64,000 nt of DNA from Crossiella equi (GCF_017876755.1 NZ_JAGIOO010000001.1:6371786-6435785), one strand, 5' to 3'; numbered from the stretch's first letter, positions 46,554-56,719 are shown. A program made the numbers and translations. Notes: generated by a model not told the origin, from the letters alone.

Positions 46554-49500
46554 GCAGACGTGACCGCATCCGGGAGCGGCGCTGGAACGGCATCGACGGC
46601 GTGGAGGTCGGTGACGACGGCCGCACGCTCACCGTCACCTTCCTGGCCAAGGCACCGAGGCAGCTGCTGCCGCGCAACTTCCGCGTCGACGGCGGCAGGC
46701 GGGTGACCGGTCTGAAGGTCCTCTCCGTGCGCACCGAGGCGCGCGAGGAACCGGACCTGGACGACCGCGTGCACCTCACCCTGGACCGTGCGGGCGACTC
46801 CTCGGTGTACACGCTGCACCTGGTGCGCCCCAACGCCTACGGCCGCCCCGGTACCGAACCCTACGAGGGCTTCGACCCCAGGTACGCGCACGCCGCCTTC
46901 GACTTCCGCCGCACCTGCCCGGCCGACCTGGACTGCGTGCGACCGCCCGAGCACCGGCCCGCACCCGTCGCCGGGCCGGACATCAACTACCTCGCCCGCG
47001 ACTACGAGGCCCTGCGCCGCCTGCTGCTGGACCGCATGACGCTGACCGTGGCGCCGTGGACCGAACGGCACGTGCCCGACCTCGGTGTGACCCTGGTCGA
47101 ACTGCTGGCCAACGTGGGCGACGAGATCGGCTACCGCCAGGACGCGGTCGCCACCGAGGCCTACCTGGACACCGCCCGCCGCCGTGTCTCGGTGCGCAGG
47201 CACGCCCGGCTCGTCGACTACGCCATGCACGACGGCTGCAACGCCCGCGCGTTCCTGGCCCTGGAGACCGGCCACACGCACACCCTGGCGGCGGGCGACT
47301 ACCGGTTCCTGAGCGTGGACCTGCGCCACCTGCCGCCCGAGCAGCGCCCCGAGCTGCCCGTGGTCCTCTCCGACGAGGACCTGGAGAACCTGCCGCCGGG
47401 CGCGGTGCTGGAGGTCTTCGAACCGCTCCGCGACTGCCCGCTGACCGTCCGGACGCAGCACAACACGATCCGCTTCTGGACCTGGGGCGACGAGGAACGC
47501 GAACTGCCGAAGGGCTCGACGAGAGCGACGCTGGTCGACGACGACCTCTGCCTGCGCCCAGGCGACCTGGTGATCATCGAGGAGGTCCGCGGCCCGGCCA
47601 GCGGCGCGCCTGCCGACGCCGATCCCGCGCACCGCCAGGCCGTCCGCCTCACCTCGGTCACCCGCGACCGCGACGAGCTCTACGACCAGCCGGTCCTGGA
47701 GGTCACCTGGGCGGCCGAGGACGCGCTCACCTTCACCGCCGTGCTCGCCGCGGTCGGCGGCCCGGACTGCTGCCTGCTCACCGACCTGACCGTCGCACGC
47801 GGCAACGTGCTGCTCGCCGACCACGGCCGCTCGCTCCGGTTCTGCGGCGCCGGACCCGAGTGCGTCCCGGTACCGCCCGGCCCGCTCAGCCCGCCGACCT
47901 GCGCACCGCCCGAGTTCGGCTGCCCGGACCGCGCGGGCGGGGACCCGGCGGTGTCCTTCCTCCAAGCGCTCATCGACCAGACCGGCGCGCACGAACCGAT
48001 CGACCCCGACGACGTGCGCCACCTGGTCAGCACGCTCGGCGCGGCCGAGGTCGCCCGTGTGGGCCTGGGCACCACCCTGGCCCGGGGCAGCACCGAGCAC
48101 GAGGTGGTGCGGCCGGAGTACACCGCCGACCAGCACACCGCGTTGCGCGCGCTGCTCGCCCAGGTCACCTACCCGCTGCTGCCCCGCCCGTTCCGCCCGG
48201 TGCTGCGGCACGCCCCGGTCACCCAGCGCGTGCCGTTCCCGCTGCCCTCGGTCGTCGCCGCCGGACAGGCCGAGCTGCTGGCCGGGATCCCCGCACGGGC
48301 CCTGGCCTGGGTCACCGACCGCTGGCGTGCCGCCCGCGAGGGCACCGCCCCGAACCGCCGCGAGCTGGCCCGGCTGGCGATCCTGTTCGGTGATCGCGAG
48401 CTGGCCCGCCGCAAGATCACCGAGCGCCCGGAGCCCGCCCTGCGCGAGCTGCTGGCCGCCTGGGACGAGCTGCTGGCCCGCAAGCTCGCCCGGCTGCGGG
48501 TCCTGGCCGGACGGGCGCTGGCCGGGACCGTGCTCGACGACGGCTTCGCCTGGGAGGTGCGGCACAGCTGGGGCCCGGCCTACGCCGACGGCCTGCACCC
48601 GGACTCCGCCACCCTCACCGGCTCCGCCCGCGGTGCCCTGCGCACCGACCCGCGCCAGGCCCTGCCCGCGGTCGTCGTGGCCGCCGACGACGGCCCCGCG
48701 TGGACACCCCGCCGCGACCTGCTCGCCAGCGGCCCGCGCGACCGGCACCTCGTCGGCGAGCTGACCGAGGACACCCCGCCCCGGCTGCGCGTGCGCTTCG
48801 GCGACGGCCGCCACGGTGAACCCCCCGCGCCCGGCCAGACGATCGAGGTGTCCTATCGCATCGGCACCGGCACCGCGGGCAACGTCGGCGCGGAGGCCAT
48901 CACACACCTGGTGCTGTGCTGCGGCGGGGTGCAAGACCTCGTGACGAGGGTCCGCAACCCGCTGCCCGCGACCGGCGGGGTGGAACCGGAGACCATCCGC
49001 CAGGTCCGCGTGCTGGCCCCGCTCGCCCCGCGCCGCGAGCTGCTCCGCGCGGTCACCGCCGCCGACTACGCCCGCCTGGCCAGCGAGGTCCCGGGCGTGC
49101 AGCGGGCCGCCGCACAGCTGCGCTGGAACGGCAGCGGCCGCGAGGCGCACGTGGCCGTCGACCCGCTCGGCACCGGCACCCCGACCGCCGAGCTGCTCGC
49201 CCGCGTCACCGCCGCGCTCACCCCGGCCCGCCGCATCGGCCACCGGCTGCACGTCGGCCCGGCCACCCTGGTGCCCCTGGACCTGGAGCTGCACGTGTGC
49301 GTCGCCGAGGGCTACCAGCGCGGGCACGTGCTCACCGCCCTGCGCACGGCCCTCGGCCCCGGCCCCGGCGGCTTCTTCCACCCCGACGCGCTCACCTTCG
49401 GCGAAGGAGTGCGGATCAGCGCGCTGGTGGCCAGGGCCGCCGCGGTCCCGGGCGTGCTGACCGCGCGCGTGACGCGGCTGCGCCGCCGCTTCGCCCAGGA

Positions 49501-49621
49501 CAACGGCGAGCTGGCCGCCGGTCTGCTCGCGCTCGGCCCGCTGGAGGTCGCGCAACTGGACAACGACCCCGACCGGCCCGAGAACGGCCGCCTGACGATC
49601 GTCCCCGGAGGCGCCCGGTGA
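46550..49621 (+). CDS. Baseplate J-type wedge protein (Afp11-like)
   Basis: This 1023-residue protein is a baseplate wedge of the gp6/gpJ type. The N-terminal part includes FDYRRT-like FDFRRTCPADLDC and INYLARDYEALRRLLLDRM, then ERHVPDLGVTLVELLANVGDEIGYRQDAVATEAYLDTARRR, a segment shared by eCIS Afp11 proteins. The C-terminal part has IEVSYRIGTGTAGNVGAEAIT, NPLPATGGVEPETIRQVRVLAPLAPRRELLRAVTAADYARLASEVPGV, the baseplate J core. Overlaps of 4 bp exist at both ends. Confidence 0.92.
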   Translation: MSRRDRIRERRWNGIDGVEVGDDGRTLTVTFLAKAPRQLLPRNFRVDGGRRVTGLKVLSVRTEAREEPDLDDRVHLTLDRAGDSSVYTLHLVRPNAYGRPGTEPYEGFDPRYAHAAFDFRRTCPADLDCVRPPEHRPAPVAGPDINYLARDYEALRRLLLDRMTLTVAPWTERHVPDLGVTLVELLANVGDEIGYRQDAVATEAYLDTARRRVSVRRHARLVDYAMHDGCNARAFLALETGHTHTLAAGDYRFLSVDLRHLPPEQRPELPVVLSDEDLENLPPGAVLEVFEPLRDCPLTVRTQHNTIRFWTWGDEERELPKGSTRATLVDDDLCLRPGDLVIIEEVRGPASGAPADADPAHRQAVRLTSVTRDRDELYDQPVLEVTWAAEDALTFTAVLAAVGGPDCCLLTDLTVARGNVLLADHGRSLRFCGAGPECVPVPPGPLSPPTCAPPEFGCPDRAGGDPAVSFLQALIDQTGAHEPIDPDDVRHLVSTLGAAEVARVGLGTTLARGSTEHEVVRPEYTADQHTALRALLAQVTYPLLPRPFRPVLRHAPVTQRVPFPLPSVVAAGQAELLAGIPARALAWVTDRWRAAREGTAPNRRELARLAILFGDRELARRKITERPEPALRELLAAWDELLARKLARLRVLAGRALAGTVLDDGFAWEVRHSWGPAYADGLHPDSATLTGSARGALRTDPRQALPAVVVAADDGPAWTPRRDLLASGPRDRHLVGELTEDTPPRLRVRFGDGRHGEPPAPGQTIEVSYRIGTGTAGNVGAEAITHLVLCCGGVQDLVTRVRNPLPATGGVEPETIRQVRVLAPLAPRRELLRAVTAADYARLASEVPGVQRAAAQLRWNGSGREAHVAVDPLGTGTPTAELLARVTAALTPARRIGHRLHVGPATLVPLDLELHVCVAEGYQRGHVLTALRTALGPGPGGFFHPDALTFGEGVRISALVARAAAVPGVLTARVTRLRRRFAQDNGELAAGLLALGPLEVAQLDNDPDRPENGRLTIVPGGAR

Positions 49622-52600
49622 GCGCGAACCCGCCGTCCCAGAACGAGATCCACCACCGCGCCGGCGAACACGGCACGCTGTTCTCGGCCATGCGCGCCCG
49701 CCTGGCCAGCCCCGCCTACCCGGAGCTGGCCGAGCTCACCGTGCGCGAGACCGGCGACCCGGCCATCGGCCTGCTGGACGCCGCGGCCGTGCTCGGCGAC
49801 GTGCTCACCTTCTACACCGAGCGCTTCGCCAACGAGGCCTACCTGCGCACCGCGCTGGAGGAGCGCTCGCTCACCCTGCTCGGCCGCCTCGTCGGCCACC
49901 AGCCGCGCCCGGGAGTGGCGGCCGGGGCGTTCCTGGCCTACACCCTGGACGCCGACCCCAGGCAGGGCCGCGACTTCCAGGTGCGCATCCCCCGGGGCGC
50001 CCGCGTGCAGAGCGTGCCCGGACCGGGGGAGGAGCCGCAGACCTTCGAGACCGGCGAGGACCTGCTGGCCCGCACGTCGTGGAACGAGCTGCGCGTGCGC
50101 ACCACCCGCCCGTACCAGTTCACCAAGCTCGACCTGGACCGGCGGCGCGAGATCCAGCTCGCCGGGGTGGCCGCCAACCTGCGGCCCGGCGACTCGCTGC
50201 TCTACGTCTTCGGCGCCGAACCGGGCCGCCAGGAGCTGCGCGCGATCCCCAGCGTGCACCTCGACCGCGACCGCGACGTCACCACGATCGGCGTGCGCCG
50301 CGAAGCCGTGCCCACGCTGGCGGAACTGACCGAGGACCTCGCCGCCGAGCTTGAGGAGCTGTTCACCGAGCCCGGCGAGACCGTGCGGCGCAGCGCGATC
50401 CTCACCCGGTTCGTGGACACGCACGTGGGCCGGCTGCGGACCGCGCTGCCGACCCTGGACACCCCGACCAAGCTGGCCAGGGGCATCGAGGAGCTGCACC
50501 AGCGCACCGAGGAGGCCCAGGCCCTCGCCGAGCACTACAAGCACATCGCCGCCTGGCTGGACGGCTTCGCCGAGAGCCTGGTGCCCTACCTGGACAAGGC
50601 GCGGCTGCTGGAACCGGAGCAGGAATGGGATCCGGCCGCCGAACGGCTCTACCACGCCCTGGCCCTGGGCAACCCGGAGCCGGAACGCAGCGATGCCGTG
50701 TTCGGCCTGGGTGCGGTGCTCGGCTCGCTGCGCACCTCGGCCAGCCGCCCACCGCCTGGATCCCGTTATCTGGCAAGGGAACTGGCCCGCATCTACGCCC
50801 CCGGCTCCGACCTCGGCGCGCAGCTGCTGTCCGCACTGGACGACCGGCTGCGCGAGAGCCTGTACCCGGCCTGGCGGCAGCTCGACCTGAGCAAGCCCCT
50901 GGCGTTGCAGGAGCTGCTGGCCATGCGCGTGGTGGCCACCCCCTTCGGCGCCACCGCCCCGCTGGAGATCGTCCCGGGCTCGGGCGGCCAGACCGTCAAC
51001 CAGCGCGAGTGGGCGCTGCGCACCCCGCTCACCCTGCGCGTGCGCGTGGACTACGCGGAGAACGGCAAACCCGAGGTGGCCCGGCTGTCCTTCACCGTGA
51101 ACACCGGCACCTGGGACCTGAACATCACCGACCTGACCACGAGGGCCTCACTCGACCTCGGCCCCGGCCGCGTCACCTTCACCCCGGAGGATGGCCGCCT
51201 CGACTTCGCCTGCACCAGGGAGCTGCCCGAACGCGAGCTCAGCGTGCACCCCGAGGCCGACGGCAAGATCAAGCTCAGCGTCCGGGGCGAGGGCGTGGCG
51301 GAGCTGAGCCGGGAGCTGCCCGACAACACGAGCCTGGGCTGGTTCCAGCACGGCGAGGGTGTGCTGGTGGCCTTCCACCGGCGCCCCAGGACCGACGAGA
51401 CCAAGGCCCAGGTCGAGGTCGTGGTGTTCACCGAGGCGCTCATGCCGGGCCGGATCCTGGCCCTGGACGGCGTGTACGAGGGCATCGGCCCGGGCAGCTG
51501 GGTGGTGGTGACCCGGCCCCGCAAGGGCAAGGAGATCGCCGGTGACGAGAAGCTCGCCCAGGTCACCGCCCGCGTCACCAGCGCGCGCACCATCGCCCGG
51601 CAGGCGTTCGGGCAGAGCGGCAAAATCACCGAGCTGACCCTGGACCGGCCCTGGCTGGACGAGCACGACACCCTGCTCTCCCACCTGCGCGATGCCACCG
51701 TCCACGCCCGCGGCGAACCGCTGTCCCTCGCCGAGGAACCGATCACCGAACCCGTGCACGGCAGGAAGATCGAGCTGGCGCAGCTCTACGACGGCCTCAC
51801 CCCGGGCCGCTGGGTGATCGTCTCCGGCGAGCGCGCCGACCTGCCCGGCGGGACCACCGGCGTGCACACCGCCGAGCTGGCCATGATCGCCGGGGTGACC
51901 CAGCACGTGGACCCGCAGCGCCCCGGCGACCGCGTGCACACCACGATCACCCTCACCAGCGACCTCGCCCACCGCTACACCCGGGCGAGCGTGCGTGTGC
52001 ACGGCAACGTCGTGCGCGCCACGCACGGCGCCAGCCGGGACGAGCCGATCGGCAGCGGCGACGCGAGCGTGCCCGGCCAGAGCTTCCTGCTGCGCCAGGG
52101 CCCGCTCACCTGGCTCGCCGAGGACAACGCACTCGGCGCGGCCAGCACGCTGGAGGTCCGCGTGGACGGCGTGCGCTGGCACGAGGTGGACAGCCTCGCG
52201 GGCCGGGGCCCGGCCGACCGCGTGTTCACCACCGCCGTCGAGGGCACCGGGCTGCGCATCACCTTCGGCGACGGGATCACCGGCGCCCGCCTGCCCACCG
52301 GCGTGGAGAACGTGCGCGCCCGGTACCGCGTGGGCCTTGGCCGGGCGGGCAACGTCACCGCGGGCCAGCTCACCCAGCTCACCACGCGACCGCTCGGCGT
52401 CACCTCGGTCACCAACCCGCTGCCCGCCGACGGCGGCGCCGACCGCGACGACGCCACCCAGCTGCGCCGCACCATCCCGCTGCGCGTCACCGCCCTGGAC
52501 CGCCTGGTCTCGGTGCCCGACTACGCCGACTTCGCCCGGGCCCGCGCGGGCATCGGCCGGGCCGAGGCAAGGCAGCTGTTCAACGGCACCCGCCAGGTCG

Positions 52601-53289
52601 TGCACGTGACGGTCGCGGGCGCCGACGACATCCCGCTGCACCCCGGTTCGGACATCGTCACCACGCTGCGCGCCGCCTACACCGCGCACGGCGACGCGGG
52701 CCTGCCCGCCGAGGTCGCGGTGCGCGAGCTGGTGCTGCTGGTGGTGGCGGCCAACATCCGCGTGCGGCCCGACCACTCCTGGGACGTGGTGGAACCGGCC
52801 GTGCGCGCCGCGCTGCTGCGCAGGCTCGGCTTCGCCGGGCGCGAGCTGGGCCAGCCCGCCCACCTGTCCGAGGTGCTGGCCACGGCGCAGGCCGTGCCGG
52901 GCGTCGACTACGTGGACGTCGACTCCTTCGCCGGGGTACCCGGCAGCATCACCCCGGTCGGCCTGCAACGGCTGGCCACCGACCTGGCCCGGCCCAACCC
53001 GGTGGTGCCCGCGCGGCTGGCCGGGTTCACCGAGGAGCGCTACGCGGCCGACCCGCCGCCGCGGCCGGGCAAGCCGCCGAGCCCCGACGACGAGGAGTCG
53101 CTGACCGCGGTCGCGGCCAAGCACGGCATCTCGGTGGCCGAGCTGGTCCGCCTCAACCCCGACCTCACCGACCCGGCCCCGCTCAAGCGCGGCCGCGTGG
53201 TCGTGGTTTTCCGGGGTGTGCGCCCGGCCCAGCTCGTACTGCTGTCCCCGACCCTGCCGGACACGTTGATCCTGAAGGAGGTGCGGTGA
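49618..53289 (+). CDS. Second baseplate J-type wedge protein with LysM-like tail (Afp12-like)
   Basis: This 1223-residue wedge protein starts with IHHRAGEHGTLFSAMRARLASPAYPELAELTVRE and the FYTERFANEAYLRTALEERSL segment. The C-terminal J core has VRARYRVGLGRAGNVTAGQLTQL, NPLPADGGADRDDATQLRRTIPLRV, ALDRLVSVPDYADFARARAGIG. The last 60 or so residues (ESLTAVAAKHGISVAELVRLNPDLTDPAPLKRGRVVVVFRG) look like a LysM domain, possibly a peptidoglycan or self-binding module. GTG at 49618 overlaps the preceding stop. Confidence 0.9.
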   Translation: MSANPPSQNEIHHRAGEHGTLFSAMRARLASPAYPELAELTVRETGDPAIGLLDAAAVLGDVLTFYTERFANEAYLRTALEERSLTLLGRLVGHQPRPGVAAGAFLAYTLDADPRQGRDFQVRIPRGARVQSVPGPGEEPQTFETGEDLLARTSWNELRVRTTRPYQFTKLDLDRRREIQLAGVAANLRPGDSLLYVFGAEPGRQELRAIPSVHLDRDRDVTTIGVRREAVPTLAELTEDLAAELEELFTEPGETVRRSAILTRFVDTHVGRLRTALPTLDTPTKLARGIEELHQRTEEAQALAEHYKHIAAWLDGFAESLVPYLDKARLLEPEQEWDPAAERLYHALALGNPEPERSDAVFGLGAVLGSLRTSASRPPPGSRYLARELARIYAPGSDLGAQLLSALDDRLRESLYPAWRQLDLSKPLALQELLAMRVVATPFGATAPLEIVPGSGGQTVNQREWALRTPLTLRVRVDYAENGKPEVARLSFTVNTGTWDLNITDLTTRASLDLGPGRVTFTPEDGRLDFACTRELPERELSVHPEADGKIKLSVRGEGVAELSRELPDNTSLGWFQHGEGVLVAFHRRPRTDETKAQVEVVVFTEALMPGRILALDGVYEGIGPGSWVVVTRPRKGKEIAGDEKLAQVTARVTSARTIARQAFGQSGKITELTLDRPWLDEHDTLLSHLRDATVHARGEPLSLAEEPITEPVHGRKIELAQLYDGLTPGRWVIVSGERADLPGGTTGVHTAELAMIAGVTQHVDPQRPGDRVHTTITLTSDLAHRYTRASVRVHGNVVRATHGASRDEPIGSGDASVPGQSFLLRQGPLTWLAEDNALGAASTLEVRVDGVRWHEVDSLAGRGPADRVFTTAVEGTGLRITFGDGITGARLPTGVENVRARYRVGLGRAGNVTAGQLTQLTTRPLGVTSVTNPLPADGGADRDDATQLRRTIPLRVTALDRLVSVPDYADFARARAGIGRAEARQLFNGTRQVVHVTVAGADDIPLHPGSDIVTTLRAAYTAHGDAGLPAEVAVRELVLLVVAANIRVRPDHSWDVVEPAVRAALLRRLGFAGRELGQPAHLSEVLATAQAVPGVDYVDVDSFAGVPGSITPVGLQRLATDLARPNPVVPARLAGFTEERYAADPPPRPGKPPSPDDEESLTAVAAKHGISVAELVRLNPDLTDPAPLKRGRVVVVFRGVRPAQLVLLSPTLPDTLILKEVR

Positions 53290-55343
53290 TGCCCGCACCC
53301 GAGCCCGACCGCCTCTTCGACCGGCTGCCGCAGTTCCACCGCCTCCGCGACGCCGAGACCGGCGGCCCGCTGCGCGCGCTGCTCGCGGTCATCGCCGAAC
53401 AGGTCAACCTGGTCGACGCGGACGTCGAAGCGCTCTACGACAACCACTTCATCGAGACCAGCGCGGACTGGGCGGTGCCCTACCTCGGCGACCTGGTCGG
53501 CTACCAGGTGCTGCGCGGCTACGAGGAGGCCGTGGCCCGGGGTGACCAGGCCGCGCAACGGCTCGCCGCCCGCCTGGCACCGCGCGCCGACGTCGCCGAT
53601 ACCGTCGCCAACCGCCGCCGCAAGGGCACCCTGCCGCTGCTGGAGGAGCTGGCCCGCACGGTCGCGGAGTGGCCAGCCCGCGCGGTCGAGGTGCTGCCGC
53701 TGCTGGCCGGGCACCAGGCGGTGCGGCTCTACCCCGGTCAGGCCCCGGCGGCCGACGCGCGGGCGGCGCTCGGCGGCGGCTTCGTGGACGTGCGGCGCGG
53801 CGCGGAGCTCGACCTGCTGCGCACCCCCTTCGACACCTCCGCGCGGCTGTCGGGCGTGCACGGGCCACCGGATGTCACCGTGCACCTGTGGCGCCTGAAA
53901 CCGCACTCGGTCACCCGGGCGCCCGCCTACTGCGTCGACCGCGCCCGCAACCTGTTCACCTTCTCCATCCTGGGCAACGACTCCCCGCTGCTGGAACGCG
54001 GCGAGGTGCCCGGGTTCATCCGCCGCCGGGCCCTGCGCGACGCGGTCACCGACCACTACGGCCCCGGCAAGAGCTTCCAGATCTGGCGGGACAGCGAGGA
54101 GGAGCCGGTACCGCCGGGCGACCTGGTCGTCGCCGACCTCAGCGGCTGGCACTACCGGCCGCGCGGACGGCAGGTCGCGGTCGACCCGGTGCTCGGCCGG
54201 ATCGCGTTCAGCCAGCGCGCGGCACCCCGCACCGGCGTGTGGGTCACCTACCACCACGGCTTCCCCGAGGACATGGGCGGCGGCGAGTACCCGCGCCCGC
54301 CCGCGCATCCGTCCACAGTGGACAAGTACCTGGTCGGGCCGGGGGAGCACGGCGGGATCATGGCCGCCTTCCAGCAGTGGCGCGCCGACCAGGCCGCCGG
54401 GACCGCCGGGGCCGAGGCGGTCATCGAGATCACCCACAGCGGCGCCTACCAGGAGCAGATCGACCTCGCGCTGCGCCGCGGCGAACGCCTGGAGGTCCGC
54501 GCGGCCGAGGGCGCCCGGCCGGTGGTGCGCCTGCTGGACTGGTACAGCAACCGTCCGGACGCGCTGCTGGTCCGCGGTGAGAGCGAGGACTCCGACGGCG
54601 GCTGCCGCGACCCCGGCGCCCGCCTGGTGCTGGACGGCCTGCTGGTGGCCGGGCGGGGGGTGCACGTCACCGGGCCGCTCGGTGCGGTGGTGCTGCGGCA
54701 CTGCACGCTCGTCCCCGGCTGGTCGCTGGAACCGGAGTGCCACCCCGCGCACCCGGAGGAACCGAGCCTGGTGCTGGAGGACACCACCGCGTGCGTGCAG
54801 GTCGAGCGCAGCGTGCTGGGCACGGTCCTGGTGATCGCGAACGAGGTGGACACCGACCCGCTGCCGCTGTACCTGACCGACAGCGTCCTGGACGCCACCG
54901 GCCTTTCCCGCGAGGCCCTGTCCGCCCCGGACTGCCGCCACGCGCACGTCCGCCTGGCCGTGCGGCGCAGCACCGTGCTCGGCGAGGTGCACGCGCACGA
55001 GATCCGGCTGGCGGAGAACACGATCTTCGCCAGCCGGGTGCACGTGGCCCGGCGCGGCCTGGGCTGCGTGCGGTTCAGCGCGGTCCCGGTCGGCTCCCGC
55101 ACCCCGCGCCAGTACCGCTGCACCACCGAGGCGCCGCGGTTGTCCAGCACCCGCTACGGCACCCCGGCCTACGTCCAGCTCGCCCACGACTGCCCGCCCG
55201 CGATCACCCGGGGAGCCGAGGACGGCAGCGAGCTGGGCGCCTACCACGACCTGTTCCAGCCGCAGCGCCTGGACAACCTGCGTGCCCGCCTGGCCGAGTT
55301 CCTGCCCGCGGGCATGACGGCCACCACCACCTTCGTCTCCTAG
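53289..55343 (+). CDS. Phage tail protein I-type baseplate protein
   Basis: This 684-residue protein starts LFDRLPQFHRLRDAETGGPLRALLAVIAEQVNLVDADVEALYDNHFIETSADWAVPYLGDLVGY, the P2 gpI/eCIS tail protein signature that binds the J wedges. The remainder is beta-rich with short repeated turns (GPLGAVVLRHCTLVPGWS, VQVERSVLGTVLVI, VRRSTVLGEVHAHEI), perhaps a parallel beta-helix projecting from the baseplate. It could carry a receptor-binding role in place of a fibre. ATG at 53289 has GAAGGAGG; a GTG at 53286 is also open. Confidence 0.85.
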   Translation: MPAPEPDRLFDRLPQFHRLRDAETGGPLRALLAVIAEQVNLVDADVEALYDNHFIETSADWAVPYLGDLVGYQVLRGYEEAVARGDQAAQRLAARLAPRADVADTVANRRRKGTLPLLEELARTVAEWPARAVEVLPLLAGHQAVRLYPGQAPAADARAALGGGFVDVRRGAELDLLRTPFDTSARLSGVHGPPDVTVHLWRLKPHSVTRAPAYCVDRARNLFTFSILGNDSPLLERGEVPGFIRRRALRDAVTDHYGPGKSFQIWRDSEEEPVPPGDLVVADLSGWHYRPRGRQVAVDPVLGRIAFSQRAAPRTGVWVTYHHGFPEDMGGGEYPRPPAHPSTVDKYLVGPGEHGGIMAAFQQWRADQAAGTAGAEAVIEITHSGAYQEQIDLALRRGERLEVRAAEGARPVVRLLDWYSNRPDALLVRGESEDSDGGCRDPGARLVLDGLLVAGRGVHVTGPLGAVVLRHCTLVPGWSLEPECHPAHPEEPSLVLEDTTACVQVERSVLGTVLVIANEVDTDPLPLYLTDSVLDATGLSREALSAPDCRHAHVRLAVRRSTVLGEVHAHEIRLAENTIFASRVHVARRGLGCVRFSAVPVGSRTPRQYRCTTEAPRLSSTRYGTPAYVQLAHDCPPAITRGAEDGSELGAYHDLFQPQRLDNLRARLAEFLPAGMTATTTFVS

Positions 55344-55353
55344 GGGGCCGACC

Positions 55354-56703
55354 ATGCACGGTGACTTCTCCCGACTGACCTTCCGCCCGGACCGGCGCTA
55401 CAGCGCGGTGCTCGCCCAGCAGGGCCGGGTGCTGCTGGACGCCGAGGCCAACGAGCAGTCCGCCCTGGACCGCCACCACCACCGGCGGGCGCTGGCCGAC
55501 CTGATCGGCCGGTGGGGCGGGCCCAGGGGCGCGACCGGGTTCCGGATCACGCACATCCCCCAAGGCGAGAAGGACCCGGCTGACCTGCACATCGGCGGCG
55601 GCCGGTACTACGTGGACGGCATCCTGGTCGAGGCCGACCGGCCGCAGCCCGGCCGCGCGGTCGCCGACGAACCGGGTACCGACGCCGTCCCGCTGGAGTG
55701 GACCTACTGGGAGCAGCCGGACGCCTACCGGGACCGCGAGGATGAGCACGAGCGGCACCACCTGCCCGCCGCCTTCCCGTTCCTGGTCTACCTCAAGGTC
55801 ACCGACCTCCTGGTCACCGCGATCCAGGACCCGTCCCTGCGCGAGACCGCGCTCGGCCCGTCCCTGCCGGACACCGCCGCCCGCCTGAAGACCGCCTGGC
55901 AGGTCCTCCCGCTGACGGCCGCGGACGGCTTCCGCGTCCCGGACCGCCCGACCCCGGAGAACCTGGTGGCGGCCTTCGACACCTGGGTCCGGGACACCCG
56001 ATCCACCGCGACCCTGGCCGCCCGCGCGCAGCGCCCGGCCCGCACCGAGCACGACCCCTGCCTGACCGCCCCCGAGGCCCGGTACCGGGGCGAGGAGAAC
56101 CAGCTCTACCGCGTCGAGGTGCACCAGGCGGGCGAGAAGAAGACCTTCAAGTGGTCCAGGGAGAACGGCTCGGTCACCCTGCCGGTGTCCTCAGTGGACG
56201 GTACTTGGGTGACCCTGGCCGAGCCGGCCCGCGACCTCAAGCTGGGCCTGTCCACCGGCGACTGGGTGGACCTCACCGACAACGCGGTCGCCGCCCGCGG
56301 CGAGACCCCGCACCTGGCCCAGGTCGTGGACGTGGACCAGGAGGCCCTGCGGGTCGAGCTGTCGGCACCCCCACCGGCGGGCCTGGTCCACCACCCGCTG
56401 CTGCGCCGCTGGGACCAGCGCGGCCCGGCCCAGGACCTGGTCGAGGGCCGCTGGCTGGACCTGGAGGACGGCATCCAGGTGTGGTTCGGCACGGGCGGCA
56501 CCTACCGGGTCGGCGACCACTGGACGATCCCGGCCCGCACCCTCACCGGAGAGGTCGAGTGGCCGGTCGACCCCAAGGGCGACCCGCTGCTCCAGACCAC
56601 ACACGGCATCCACCACCACTGCGCCCCGCTGGCCTGGGTGACCGCGGCGGGCCAGCTCACCGACCTGCGCCTGGCCTTCGGCGGGCTCGCCCAGCCGCTG
56701 TAG
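55354..56703 (+). CDS. DUF6519 eCIS-associated protein
   Basis: This 449-residue protein starts MHGDFSRLTFRPDRRYSAVLAQQGRVLLDAEANEQSALDRHH, which I recognise as the DUF6519 N-terminus found at the end of actinobacterial eCIS loci. GGGRYYVDGILVE follows, with beta-rich domains to the C-terminus. Position after gpI suggests a baseplate periphery or cell-surface contact part. It ends 16 bp before the four-repeat protein gene. Confidence 0.8.
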   Translation: MHGDFSRLTFRPDRRYSAVLAQQGRVLLDAEANEQSALDRHHHRRALADLIGRWGGPRGATGFRITHIPQGEKDPADLHIGGGRYYVDGILVEADRPQPGRAVADEPGTDAVPLEWTYWEQPDAYRDREDEHERHHLPAAFPFLVYLKVTDLLVTAIQDPSLRETALGPSLPDTAARLKTAWQVLPLTAADGFRVPDRPTPENLVAAFDTWVRDTRSTATLAARAQRPARTEHDPCLTAPEARYRGEENQLYRVEVHQAGEKKTFKWSRENGSVTLPVSSVDGTWVTLAEPARDLKLGLSTGDWVDLTDNAVAARGETPHLAQVVDVDQEALRVELSAPPPAGLVHHPLLRRWDQRGPAQDLVEGRWLDLEDGIQVWFGTGGTYRVGDHWTIPARTLTGEVEWPVDPKGDPLLQTTHGIHHHCAPLAWVTAAGQLTDLRLAFGGLAQPL

Positions 56704-56719
56704 GCCTACGCTCGACGGC

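Larger units (their letters stand above)
29332..56703 (+). other. Extracellular contractile injection system (eCIS) locus
   Basis: Eighteen co-directional genes encode a phage-tail-like contractile particle. Recognised parts are sheath, tube, cap/terminator (DUF4255), AAA+ ATPase, DUF4157 core protein, tube initiator and LysM adaptor, hub, spike, PAAR-like tip, gp25, two baseplate wedge proteins and a tail protein. Gaps are mostly under 20 bp and many genes overlap, so one or two transcripts are likely. The only gap of note (45624-45796) holds a nested inverted repeat. There are no head, packaging, integration or lysis genes and no T6SS membrane complex. The order resembles the actinobacterial eCIS lineage; no tail-fibre gene is recognisable. 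Confidence 0.93.

Noticed and set aside
29332-56703. A complete prophage
   Set aside because: No capsid, portal, terminase, integrase, holin or endolysin genes; the ATPase, DUF4255 and DUF4157 genes mark an eCIS.
29332-56703. A type VI secretion system
   Set aside because: No TssJLM membrane complex and no separate TssB/TssC sheath pair; sheath is a single phage-type protein.
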